Below are positions 53,897 through 64,000 of a DNA stretch of 64,000 bases, piece by piece. The notes under the pieces are model-generated. The model was not told the DNA's origin. It made no database searches and worked only from the letters and a program-made list of their open reading frames with translations. This DNA comes from an uncultured Archangium sp. (GTDB lineage Bacteria; Myxococcota; Myxococcia; Myxococcales; Myxococcaceae), in contig CAIVGN010000047.1 of NCBI GenBank assembly GCA_903905455.1, positions 1 to 64,000 on the forward strand. Reading direction: 5' to 3'. Each line of letters starts with the position of its first letter. Position 1 is the stretch's first letter. The position numbers and the translations under genes are program-made.

Positions 53897-55388
53897 TCAC
53901 GCCCTCTTCGATCAACTGGGCGAGAATGCGGGCCGTGTCGATGCGCGACATGCCCGACACCGAGAAGAGGTCGTCGAAGCTCACCGTGCCGTCGATCTGC
54001 GCCAGCACGAAGCCCGCGCGGTGGTCGAGGTTGAGCCAGATGATCTCGTCGTCCTTGAGCAGCACCCGGGGAATGGTCTCGAGCTTCCCGAGCTTCGACT
54101 CGAACATGTTGAGGAGCGTCTTCTCGCTCCGCTCGCGCATCGCCAGCACGTCGGGGTCGTCAGGCGAGATGTGCTGCGCCTTGAGGATCAGCTCCATGGC
54201 CCCGGTGTGATCGTCGAGCTCCAGCAAGTCCCGCGCGCCGCGCAAGATGGCGCGGATCTCGTCCTTGCGCGTCTGGGGGCCCGGCTGGAGCTTCGAGTCC
54301 GAGGAGATGAGGTCGAGCGCGCGATCGTGGCCCACCACGGCCTCGAGCTTGATGCCGGGGTTGCTCCTCGCGTCCCAGGCCGACTCGGCCCGCGGCGCCA
54401 GCCACGGTGAGGGGCGCGGCGCCGGCGGCTCGGGCGTCTCGAGCGGCGGCACGTCGAGGGGCGGGGCCTGGGGCGCCGGCGAGGAGGCCGACCACGACCA
54501 GGCGAAGCCCATGGGGTCGGTCGCGGTTCGAGGGGGCTCGATGAAGGGCGGGGTCTCGAAGCTCGGCGGGCTCTCGAACAGCGGGGGCGTCGAGGCAGGA
54601 GGCGGTTCCCACGGCGCGGCGCCGGCGATCTCCACCGTGCGCACGTCGGGCGTCGGGGGCTCGAACGAACCGAACAGCGGCGGCGTCGACGGCGGCGGCA
54701 CCTCGGGCCCGGGGTCTCCCCCGATGTTCACCGTCTGGGGCTGGAGCTCGGGCATCGGCGGCGGCGCGCTGAACAGCGGCGGGGTCGACCGCGGGGGCGA
54801 CTCGGCGGGCGCGGCGCCAGACAGGGAAATCGTCTGCGGCGCCAGTTCGGGCATCGCCGAGCCATGCAGGGGCTCCGCGGGCCGCACCGTCATGCCCCAG
54901 CCGGGCAGCGTCTGCTTCGGCGCCGCCGTCAGGCCCGACCCCGAAGAGTTCCAGAGCATGGCGGTCTGCTTCGCCGGAGGGGCCACGGGCACCGGCGGCG
55001 GGGCCGGGGTGGTGCTGCCGGTCATGCGGCCCCAATCACTCTCCAGCGACGCCTCGGCCGACGCGGCGACCTTGAAGCCGGTGGCCATGCCCCAGTCGAG
55101 ATCGTTCGCGCTCGGGCTGCTGGCGGGCGGCTCGAACGGGTTGGGCATGGGCATTGGCGTGGGCTGCGAGGCCATCGGCGCCTGGGGCGGCGCGGGGGCG
55201 ACCGGCTCCGCGGGGGGCAGCTCGCTCTCCCCGGGCGCAGGCGCGCCGGCGAGCAACTGCGCGGCCTTCTCGTTCTGGGGGTCGAGCTTGAGCGCACGCT
55301 CGAAGAGCTTCCTCGCGCCCTCCCGGTCCCCCGAGAGCTTGAGCCAGATGCCGGCCTCGACGAGTTGGGCTGCGCGATCCTTGCTCAT
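53883..55388 (-). CDS. TPR and Pro-rich repeat protein
   Basis: A 501-residue protein. It opens with one TPR-like hairpin (GDREGARKLFERALKLDPQN). Residues 50-330 are Pro-rich and repeat a unit like PPPSTPPLF four or more times, with IEIAGAAP-type spacers, so they are likely disordered. The C-terminal 170 residues hold helices near ILRGARDLLELDDHTGAMEL and a final small domain, LNLDHRAGFVLAQIDGTVSF to ARILAQLIEEGVI, which resembles winged-helix or PqqD-like ends of myxobacterial regulators. It follows the Hsp70 gene by three bases, so it may be a client adaptor of that chaperone (inference). Confidence 0.75.
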   Translation of the reverse strand: MSKDRAAQLVEAGIWLKLSGDREGARKLFERALKLDPQNEKAAQLLAGAPAPGESELPPAEPVAPAPPQAPMASQPTPMPMPNPFEPPASSPSANDLDWGMATGFKVAASAEASLESDWGRMTGSTTPAPPPVPVAPPAKQTAMLWNSSGSGLTAAPKQTLPGWGMTVRPAEPLHGSAMPELAPQTISLSGAAPAESPPRSTPPLFSAPPPMPELQPQTVNIGGDPGPEVPPPSTPPLFGSFEPPTPDVRTVEIAGAAPWEPPPASTPPLFESPPSFETPPFIEPPRTATDPMGFAWSWSASSPAPQAPPLDVPPLETPEPPAPRPSPWLAPRAESAWDARSNPGIKLEAVVGHDRALDLISSDSKLQPGPQTRKDEIRAILRGARDLLELDDHTGAMELILKAQHISPDDPDVLAMRERSEKTLLNMFESKLGKLETIPRVLLKDDEIIWLNLDHRAGFVLAQIDGTVSFDDLFSVSGMSRIDTARILAQLIEEGVINRG

Positions 55389-55391
55389 GCG

Positions 55392-57233
<1,842 letters not shown>

Positions 57234-57243
57234 TGGGGACAGG

Positions 57244-58191
57244 TTAGAACGGCCAGAGGCGCTTGCCGTGTTTTTTGACCTCGGGGTGGTCCGGATTGAG
57301 CCGGGCCGCCTCGTCGAAGTGCCTCTTGGCCATGGCCTTCATGCCTGCGTCCATCAGCAACCGGGCCAGGAGCATGCGGTATTCGACGTTGGTCGGCGCC
57401 GCCTCGACGGCCTTCTGGGCGAACGACGTGGCCTCCCGGGGGTCCGCCGCCTGCTTCTCGAAGAGCACCGCGGCCTTGAACGCCGCCTTGTGGTTGGCCG
57501 GGTTGGCATTCACTGCCGAACGCAGCGCCTGCATGGCCAGGTCGTTGTCGCCGCGGCCGAGGGCTTCGAGCGCGTGCTGGTAGCTCGACTCGGACCGGCT
57601 GAGGTCGGCCTTCTTTCGAACCTCGACCAGCAGCGTCTTGACCTCGGCGTGGGCCGGGTCGACCTGGGCGGCGTTGTTCAGAACCGTAAAGGCCTGACTG
57701 TATTCGTGTTTTTCGATGTGCTGCTTGGCCCGCCCCAGGAACTCCTGCACCTTGGTCACCTTCGCCAGGTACGGGTGCCGGGCGAGGCGGTCGCGGCGTT
57801 CGGTGTCGCGGGACTCCTCGAGTTCCGTCTTCGGCTCGGGCTTGAAGACGGGGTTGCTACCGGTCACGCTCCGCACGGCCGCGCGCACGAAGGGGTTCGC
57901 CGCGAGGTAGGCCTCGCGCTTCTCTGGATCGGTGAGCGTCTGGTTCGCCTCGACCAGCCGCTTGAAGATGCGATCGAGCCGAGGCCCGTAGCTGCCGAGG
58001 TTCTTCCCGTAATACCGGTCGGGATGAAATTTCCGGGAGGCATCTCGGAACGCCGCGCGCACCACGTCGGGCGCTGAACCCGATGGAACCCCGAGGAATT
58101 CAAAGAAGTTGCCGTTCGAGATCATCGCGTCGAGCGCGAGGATCTCCTGCATCCGGCCTTCTTCGAGATCGACCTTTTCGTCTGCCGCCAC
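57244..58191 (-). CDS. J-domain protein with TPR repeats
   Basis: A 315-residue protein. A J-domain (residues about 25-95) contains the HPD motif in SRKFHPDRYYGKNLGSYGPR, followed by FKRLVEANQTLTDPEKREAY. It would stimulate the ATPase of an Hsp70. TPR-type helices fill the C-terminal part, for example ALEALGRGDNDLAMQALRSA and VEYRMLLARLLMDAGMKAMA. The start is GTG 58191-58189 with a GGGGGA a few bases upstream; longer in-frame versions overlap argD. The gene lies 10 bases before the Hsp70 paralogue and is almost certainly its co-chaperone. Confidence 0.85.
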   Translation of the reverse strand: MAADEKVDLEEGRMQEILALDAMISNGNFFEFLGVPSGSAPDVVRAAFRDASRKFHPDRYYGKNLGSYGPRLDRIFKRLVEANQTLTDPEKREAYLAANPFVRAAVRSVTGSNPVFKPEPKTELEESRDTERRDRLARHPYLAKVTKVQEFLGRAKQHIEKHEYSQAFTVLNNAAQVDPAHAEVKTLLVEVRKKADLSRSESSYQHALEALGRGDNDLAMQALRSAVNANPANHKAAFKAAVLFEKQAADPREATSFAQKAVEAAPTNVEYRMLLARLLMDAGMKAMAKRHFDEAARLNPDHPEVKKHGKRLWPF

Positions 58192-58234
58192 GGTAATCAG
58201 TTCCCCCGTTCGCCCCTGAACCGGCGACCGGAAT

Positions 58235-59487
<1,253 letters not shown>

Positions 59488-59491
<4 letters not shown>

Positions 59492-60822
59492 AGTATGTAC
59501 CGCGAGAGGTCCTCATCTTTGACGAGATCCGCGAGCTTCTTGCGCACGACCTCGCCGTCGATGCGGCAGTGCTTATCGACCAGTTCAGAGGCCGCGAAGG
59601 CCACCTCGTCGAGCAACCGCTCGAGCATGGTGTGCAGCCGCCGGGCGCCGATGTTCTGGGCGCGGTCGTTGACCAACTGGGCGAGGCGGGCGATCTCCTC
59701 GAGTGCGTCGTCGGTGAAGGTCAGCGTCACCCCCTCGGTGGCGAGCAGCGCCTCGTACTGCTTGATGAGCGAGTTCTTCGGCTCGCGAAGAATGCGCACC
59801 AGGTCTTCGCTCTTGAGTGCCTCGAGTTCGACGCGAATGGGGAAGCGCCCCTGGAGCTCGGGGATCAGGTCGGACGGCTTGCTGACGTGGAAGGCACCGG
59901 CGGCGATGAAGAGCACGTGGTCGGTCTTCACCTGGCCGTACTTGGTGTTCACCGTGCTGCCTTCGACGATGGGCAACAGGTCGCGCTGCACGCCTTCGCG
60001 CGAGACGTCGGGCCCGCCGCCGCCCTTCCCTTCACGGCTGGCGATCTTGTCGATCTCGTCGAGGAAGATGATGCCGTCGTTCTCGGCGCGCTTGACGGCC
60101 TCGCGGTTGACCCGGTCCTGGTCGATGAGCTTGCCGGCCTCTTCCTGCTCCAGCACCTTGAGGGCATCGGGGGCGCCCAGCCGGTGCTTGCGGGTGCGGT
60201 TGCCGAAGCCGGGCATGTTCTTGAAGAGGTCCTGGAGGTTGACCCCCACCTCTTCCATGCCCTGGCCCGAGAAGTTCTTCATGAACATCAGGTTGCTGTC
60301 CTGGACCTCGATCTCGACCTGGGTGTCGTCCAGCGTGCCGGCGCGCAGCTGGGCCCGCAGCTTGTCCCGCTCGCCTTCGCCCAGGTGGGGGCTGTTGCGG
60401 CCCAGGCCGCCGCGAATGAGCTCCTGGAGTCGATCCTCGGCGTGCTCCAGGGCCCGGTCCTTGACCCGCGCCAGCTCTTCGTCGCGCACCAGGGCGATGG
60501 CCGCCTCGACCAGGTCGCGCACCATCGAGTCGACGTCCCGGCCGACGTAGCCGACCTCGGTGAACTTGGAGGCCTCCACCTTGATGAACGGCGCCTGCGC
60601 CAGCTTCGCCAGCCGCCTTGCGATCTCGGTCTTCCCCACGCCGGTGGGCCCGATGAGGATGATGTTCTTGGGCGTGATGTCCTCGCGCAGCTCCGGCGAG
60701 GCGTTCTGCCGGCGCCAGCGGTTGCGCAGGGCGATGGCCACCGCGCGCTTCGCCGCGGCCTGGCCCACGATGTAGCGATCGAGCTCGCTGACGATCTCCC
60801 GGGGCGTGAGCGACGCGCGCAT
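59488..60822 (-). CDS. hslU: HslU ATPase of the HslUV protease
   Basis: A 444-residue AAA+ ATPase that unfolds substrates and feeds them to HslV. It opens with [20 protein letters not shown], has the Walker [21 protein letters not shown] and Walker [13 protein letters not shown], and the pore loop [13 protein letters not shown]. The C-terminal DLSRYIL tail, which docks into HslV, is intact. The start overlaps the hslV stop by one base (TGATG) and its stop overlaps argD. Confidence 0.96.
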
Positions 60823-61340
60823 CAGAGCTCCTCGAAGGAGAAGTTGGTGTTGGTGTAGATGCAGATCTCCGCGGCGATCTGCAGGGACTGCTCGACGATC
60901 TGCTTCGCGTCGAGGCTCGAGTGCTGGAGCAGCGCCCGCGCCGAGGCCAGGGCGAAGGGGCCCCCGCTGCCCACCGCGGCGATGCCATGATCGGGCTCCA
61001 CCACGTCACCGGCGCCCGAGAGGATGAAGGTCTTCTCCTTGTCGGCCACCACCAGCAGCGCCTCGAGGCGACGCAGGAAGCGGTCGGTGCGCCAGTCCTT
61101 GCCCAGCTCCACGGCGGCCCGGGCGAGGTTCTTCTGGTGCTCCTTGAGCTTGGCCTCGAAGCGCTCGAAGAGCGTGAAGGCGTCGGCGGTGCCGCCCGCG
61201 AACCCGGCGATCACCGAGCCGTCGGCGAGGCGCCGCACCTTGCGTGCGTTGCCCTTCATCACCACCTTGTCGAGCGTGACCTGGCCATCGCCACCCAGCA
61301 CGACCTTCCCATCTCGGCGCACACAGAGAATCGTCGTCAT
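60822..61340 (-). CDS. hslV: HslV peptidase of the HslUV protease
   Basis: A 172-residue threonine protease subunit. It starts [20 protein letters not shown]; Thr2 becomes the nucleophile after methionine removal. [20 protein letters not shown] and [19 protein letters not shown] are the family blocks. It forms two stacked hexamers with HslU as the cap. It heads the hslV-hslU-argD-J-Hsp70-TPR run of genes, all on the minus strand. No heat-shock promoter motif could be identified by eye. Confidence 0.96.
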   Translation of the reverse strand: MTTILCVRRDGKVVLGGDGQVTLDKVVMKGNARKVRRLADGSVIAGFAGGTADAFTLFERFEAKLKEHQKNLARAAVELGKDWRTDRFLRRLEALLVVADKEKTFILSGAGDVVEPDHGIAAVGSGGPFALASARALLQHSSLDAKQIVEQSLQIAAEICIYTNTNFSFEEL

Positions 61341-61398
61341 GTTCGCCGTTTCTAACAGCGCCCGGCGGCCGTGGCTTCCCCTCCTGACCGAACGACGG

Positions 61399-62073
61399 TC
61401 AGCGCCGCAGGAGCACGTAGATCGCGCCCGCGCCGCCGTCCTTTTGCCGCGCCGAGCAGAAGCCGAGCACCTGCTTCGCCGTGCGGCCCCGGGTGAGCCA
61501 CTGCTGCACCCCCTGCTTGAGCACCGGCAGCTCGTCGGCCGAATGCAGCCCCCGCCCGGTGACGATCAGCACGCAGCGGTGCCCGGTGATGCGCGCCTTC
61601 TGAATGAAACCCTCGACGGCCGGCTTCGCGGCGTCGCGCGTCAGCCCGTGGAGATCGAGGTTGGCGTCGACCGAGAAGTCGCCCGCGCGCAGCTTGCGCA
61701 TCACGTTCGCGTCGAAGCCCTGCACCGAGGCCTCGATGAACTCCGTGGAGTCGGCGATGTCGAACTCGCCCTGCGCCGACACCAACTCCGCCAGTCGCGC
61801 CAGGCTCTCGGCCTCCTCGTTGGGGATCTTGAGCTGCGCGGCGGTCGGAGGCGCGGCCGGGCCCACCCGGGCCTTCGGCGACCGTACCTGCTCCACCAGC
61901 CCCACCGCCTCGAGAAACAGGGCCGACTCCTCGTCGAGCGGCGCGAGCTTCTTCGAGACCTGCTTCGGCGGCGGCGGCGGCGGCCGGGCCGCGCTCTTTG
62001 GCGCCTCCGGCTGCTTGAGCTTCACGGCGCCGAACGGGTTGTTGAAGGGCGTTTCCTTCTTCTTGGTGGTCAC
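61399..62073 (-). CDS. Smr-domain protein
   Basis: A 224-residue protein with a C-terminal Smr domain: [20 protein letters not shown] and [20 protein letters not shown], ending [15 protein letters not shown]. This matches the small MutS-related fold of nucleases that act on branched DNA or stalled-ribosome mRNA; LDLHGL and TGRGLHS hold the expected residues. The first 100 residues are Pro/Lys-rich and probably flexible. The stop is 58 bases from hslV. It overlaps the lipoprotein gene at its start (62070-62073). Confidence 0.9.
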   Translation of the reverse strand: MTTKKKETPFNNPFGAVKLKQPEAPKSAARPPPPPPKQVSKKLAPLDEESALFLEAVGLVEQVRSPKARVGPAAPPTAAQLKIPNEEAESLARLAELVSAQGEFDIADSTEFIEASVQGFDANVMRKLRAGDFSVDANLDLHGLTRDAAKPAVEGFIQKARITGHRCVLIVTGRGLHSADELPVLKQGVQQWLTRGRTAKQVLGFCSARQKDGGAGAIYVLLRR

Positions 62074-62519
62074 GGGGCGATCAATAGCTCGACGGAGTCA
62101 CAGAAGCTGCGTGCCTGCGCTTCGTGGGCGCCCGCGTCGATGAACGACCAGGCACACATCAGCACCTGGTTTCCCGCGCCGGGCATCAGCAGCCAGCCGC
62201 TGCGCTTGCCGTCGGGATCTTCCGAGAAGAGCTCGAACTTCCCGTCGGCGCGCGCGGTGGGCTCGACGCCGGCGAGCTGATCGCGGGCCACGTTCGCCAC
62301 GCGCTCGGCCGGCGTCGGCGCCGCGTCGGAGTCGAGGTGCAGCGACACCCAGGGCGTGGGCCGGTCGGTGAGCGCCAGCGTCGGCTCCCCGGCCTGGTTG
62401 AGGTGCTCCGTCCACCCGCGCGGGACGAGGGCCTTCACCCGCTGGCCGTGCAGGGTCCATTCACGGGGGGCGGGCCGGCAGCCCGAGAGCAAGACCAGGG
62501 CAACGAGCAGGCCCCTCAA
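62070..62519 (-). CDS. Putative lipoprotein of unknown function
   Basis: A 149-residue exported protein. MRGLLVALVLLSGCRPAP is a lipoprotein signal with lipobox LSGC. The rest includes RVKALVPRGWTEHLNQAGEP, WVSLHLDSDAAPTPAERVAN and a C-terminal SFIDAGAHEAQARSFCDSVE helix. It recalls small PsbP-like or membrane-anchored domains that adopt a beta-sheet with flanking helices, but I cannot assign a family. The ATG overlaps the xerC stop and its stop overlaps the Smr gene's ATG, so all three are coupled. Confidence 0.73.
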   Translation of the reverse strand: MRGLLVALVLLSGCRPAPREWTLHGQRVKALVPRGWTEHLNQAGEPTLALTDRPTPWVSLHLDSDAAPTPAERVANVARDQLAGVEPTARADGKFELFSEDPDGKRSGWLLMPGAGNQVLMCAWSFIDAGAHEAQARSFCDSVELLIAP

Positions 62520-63403
62520 GCGCGTGGGTGCGACTTGTCGTAGACGGACTGGAGCTGCTCGAAGGACACCGCCGTATACCGCTGGGTGGTGCTCAGGCTG
62601 GCGTGCCCCAGGAGTTCCTGGATGCTGCGGATGTCGGCCCCCCCCGCCAGCAGGTGCGTGGCGAACGAGTGGCGCAGCGCGTGGGGCGACATCTTCCGCT
62701 GCAGGCCCAGCTGGGTGACGTAGCGGTCGAGGTGCCGCTCGACCGAGCGGGTGGTGAGGCGCCCGCCGCGAAAGTTGAGGAACAGCGCGCGCGGGTCCTG
62801 CTTCTTCGCGGGCTTGACCAGCAGCTCGCCGCGGCGCGCGAGCCAGTCACCCACGGCCTGCACCGCGCCCTCGTGCAGGGGGCAGATGCGTTCCTTGTTG
62901 CCCTTGCCCAGCACGCGCACGGTGCGCGCGCGCACGTCGAGATCTTCGACGTCGAGGCCGCACAGCTCGCTGACGCGCAGGCCGCCGCCGTAGAGCACCT
63001 CGAGCATCGCCATGTCGCGCAGCCCCAGCACCCGCTCGGCGTCGGGGGCCTCCATCAGCGCGAACGCCTCGTCGACGGGCACCGCGCGCGGGAGCCGCTG
63101 CGGCAGCTTGGGCGTCTTCACCCGCCGGGCCGGGCTGACCTCGATGATCTTGCGCCGCGCGAGGAACTTGTAGAACGACTTGAGCCCCGCGAGCCGCCGC
63201 GCCCGCGAGCTGGCAGCGAGGGTCACCGACTGCACGCCCAGGAACCCACGAATGTGCAGGTGCGTCGCCTTCTCGAGCGCCACGCCCTGGGGCTCGAGGT
63301 ACGCGCTGAAGGCCTTCAGGTCCAGGCGGTAGGCCCGCAGCGTGTGCGGGGAGACCACGCGGGAGATCTCCAGGTGCCGAAAGAAGTCGTCGACGTGGGT
63401 CAC
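62516..63403 (-). CDS. xerC: Tyrosine recombinase XerC
   Basis: A 295-residue tyrosine site-specific recombinase. The N-terminal SAM-like domain is VSPHTLRAYRLDLKAFSAYL. The catalytic domain has GGGLRVSELCGLDVEDLD (first arginine), HALRHSFATHLLAGGADIRS (His and second Arg), LLGHASLSTTQRYTAV (His and the nucleophile tyrosine). It resolves chromosome dimers at dif, together with XerD. The length is normal for XerC/D rather than for phage integrases, and no attachment site or mobile genes are near. Confidence 0.93.
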   Translation of the reverse strand: MTHVDDFFRHLEISRVVSPHTLRAYRLDLKAFSAYLEPQGVALEKATHLHIRGFLGVQSVTLAASSRARRLAGLKSFYKFLARRKIIEVSPARRVKTPKLPQRLPRAVPVDEAFALMEAPDAERVLGLRDMAMLEVLYGGGLRVSELCGLDVEDLDVRARTVRVLGKGNKERICPLHEGAVQAVGDWLARRGELLVKPAKKQDPRALFLNFRGGRLTTRSVERHLDRYVTQLGLQRKMSPHALRHSFATHLLAGGADIRSIQELLGHASLSTTQRYTAVSFEQLQSVYDKSHPRA

Positions 63404-63428
63404 CGCGCGAGTCTACCCGCCCCGCCGC

Positions 63429-64000
63429 TCAGGGCGACTTCGCGACGAAGACGCCCGCGCGGTTCTTCTCGTTGACCAGGTAGGCCACCGAGCCGTCGGC
63501 GAGCATCACCGCGGGCCACTCGACGTACTGGTCGAGGGTCGTCTGCTGCCCGGTCTCGAGGTTCCGGTACGCGAGGTCGAAGGTCTGGTCGGTGAGGTGC
63601 GCGAAGGCGATCACCGCCCGCGTGCCCTCGGCGTTGAAGCGGAAGCCGAAGGTCCCCTCGGTCTCCTTCTTCGGCACCACGCCCTTCTCGGGGTTCGAGG
63701 GCACCGAGTTGAGATCGCAGGCGCGGCCTTCGCGCAGGCAGTCGGAGCGGAAGTAGAGGCGCTCACCCTTGCCGGGGAACTGGTACTCGTAGAGCCAGTC
63801 CTTGAGCGCGATGGGCTCGGTGGCGCCGGCGGGCAGGATGGAGAGCCGCCGCGTGACCTCGGGGCGCTCGATGCGCGCGGTGAACGCCAGGGTCGATCCA
63901 CCGGGGGCGAAGCTGTAGTTCGGTGACTGCCGGGCCAGCAGCTTCGGCGCCCCGTCGGGCACCTCGAGCACGTTCAGGTCGCCGACCCGCTCGACCAGCG
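63429..64000 (-). CDS. Propeller-type protein, C-terminal part (cut by window end)
   Basis: A partial gene running off the right edge, with 190 codons visible and a stop at 63429. It contains WD40/TolB-like blades: SPNYSFAPGGSTLAFTARIE, YEYQFPGKGERLYFRSDC, GFRFNAEGTRAVIAFAH and GSVAYLVNEKNRAGVFVAK. The start is outside the window, so a signal peptide cannot be checked. It probably encodes an exported beta-propeller protein; no function is assigned. Confidence 0.72.
   Translation of the reverse strand, partial: LVERVGDLNVLEVPDGAPKLLARQSPNYSFAPGGSTLAFTARIERPEVTRRLSILPAGATEPIALKDWLYEYQFPGKGERLYFRSDCLREGRACDLNSVPSNPEKGVVPKKETEGTFGFRFNAEGTRAVIAFAHLTDQTFDLAYRNLETGQQTTLDQYVEWPAVMLADGSVAYLVNEKNRAGVFVAKSP

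Noticed and set aside
62516-63403. Tyrosine recombinase as a sign of a mobile element
   Set aside because: Length and motifs fit the housekeeping XerC, it is coupled to ordinary genes, and there are no direct repeats, tRNA target or phage genes nearby.

Overview
The window is a very GC-rich bacterial chromosome segment, densely coding on both strands, with many genes joined by 4-base ATGA or GTGA overlaps. The gene set points to the Myxococcota (order Myxococcales): a FrzS-type gliding-motility protein (pseudo-receiver plus coiled coil), two membrane-anchored Ser/Thr kinase-like proteins with long Pro-rich linkers, many lipoproteins with Gly/Asp-rich leaders, and many predicted proteins that I can describe but not assign to a family. 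No insertion sequence, phage, CRISPR array or rRNA is visible. The only RNA gene found is one tRNA-Arg(CCG) with its own promoter-like element and terminator.

Layout. 1-2760: a DabA/DabB bicarbonate-uptake pair (dabA cut by the window edge) diverging from a LysR regulator. 2770-6107: an RluA-type pseudouridine synthase and an M16 peptidase pair, one active and one inactive. 6185-11114: a complete group 3d NAD-linked [NiFe]-hydrogenase operon, hoxF-hoxU-hoxY-hoxH-hoxW. 11232-15851: two alpha/beta hydrolases (one without a nucleophile serine), a NarL/LuxR response regulator and a membrane pseudokinase, all overlapping. 15870-25416: a 5'-nucleotidase, a methyltransferase, a PhnD-like binding lipoprotein overlapping a sensor diguanylate cyclase, a second GAF-GGDEF cyclase, an FtsB-like protein, and a membrane protein/patatin pair. 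25421-30385: a CoA-binding protein, a YiiX-like permuted papain, a SirB1-like protein and an active Ser/Thr kinase. 30431-36316: tRNA-Arg, alanine dehydrogenase, an ECF sigma/anti-sigma pair, FrzS and an unknown helical-repeat protein. 36313-46076: coaX, birA, two lipoproteins, a HARE-HTH/Mrr-like protein, a propeller protein, an EF-hand protein, an unusual adenosine-deaminase-family enzyme and pyrD. 46090-53896: an unknown protein, a propeller lipoprotein, engB with a tetraheme cytochrome, coaE, and an SDR with two MaoC/Had-type dehydratases. 53883-61340: a same-strand proteostasis block (hslV, hslU, argD, a J-TPR protein, an Hsp70 paralogue, a TPR protein). 61399-64000: an Smr protein, a lipoprotein, xerC and a truncated propeller gene.

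How the genes may work together (inference): DabAB would concentrate bicarbonate, and the Hox enzyme would turn H2 into NADH. Together they suggest hydrogen-fuelled or anaplerotic CO2 fixation in a lineage usually seen as predatory and heterotrophic. Other places to look for new biology are the pseudokinase/response-regulator pair, the PhnD/diguanylate-cyclase pair, the Hsp70/J-TPR/TPR module, and the HARE/Mrr-like protein. All assignments come from reading translations by eye; no database search was run.
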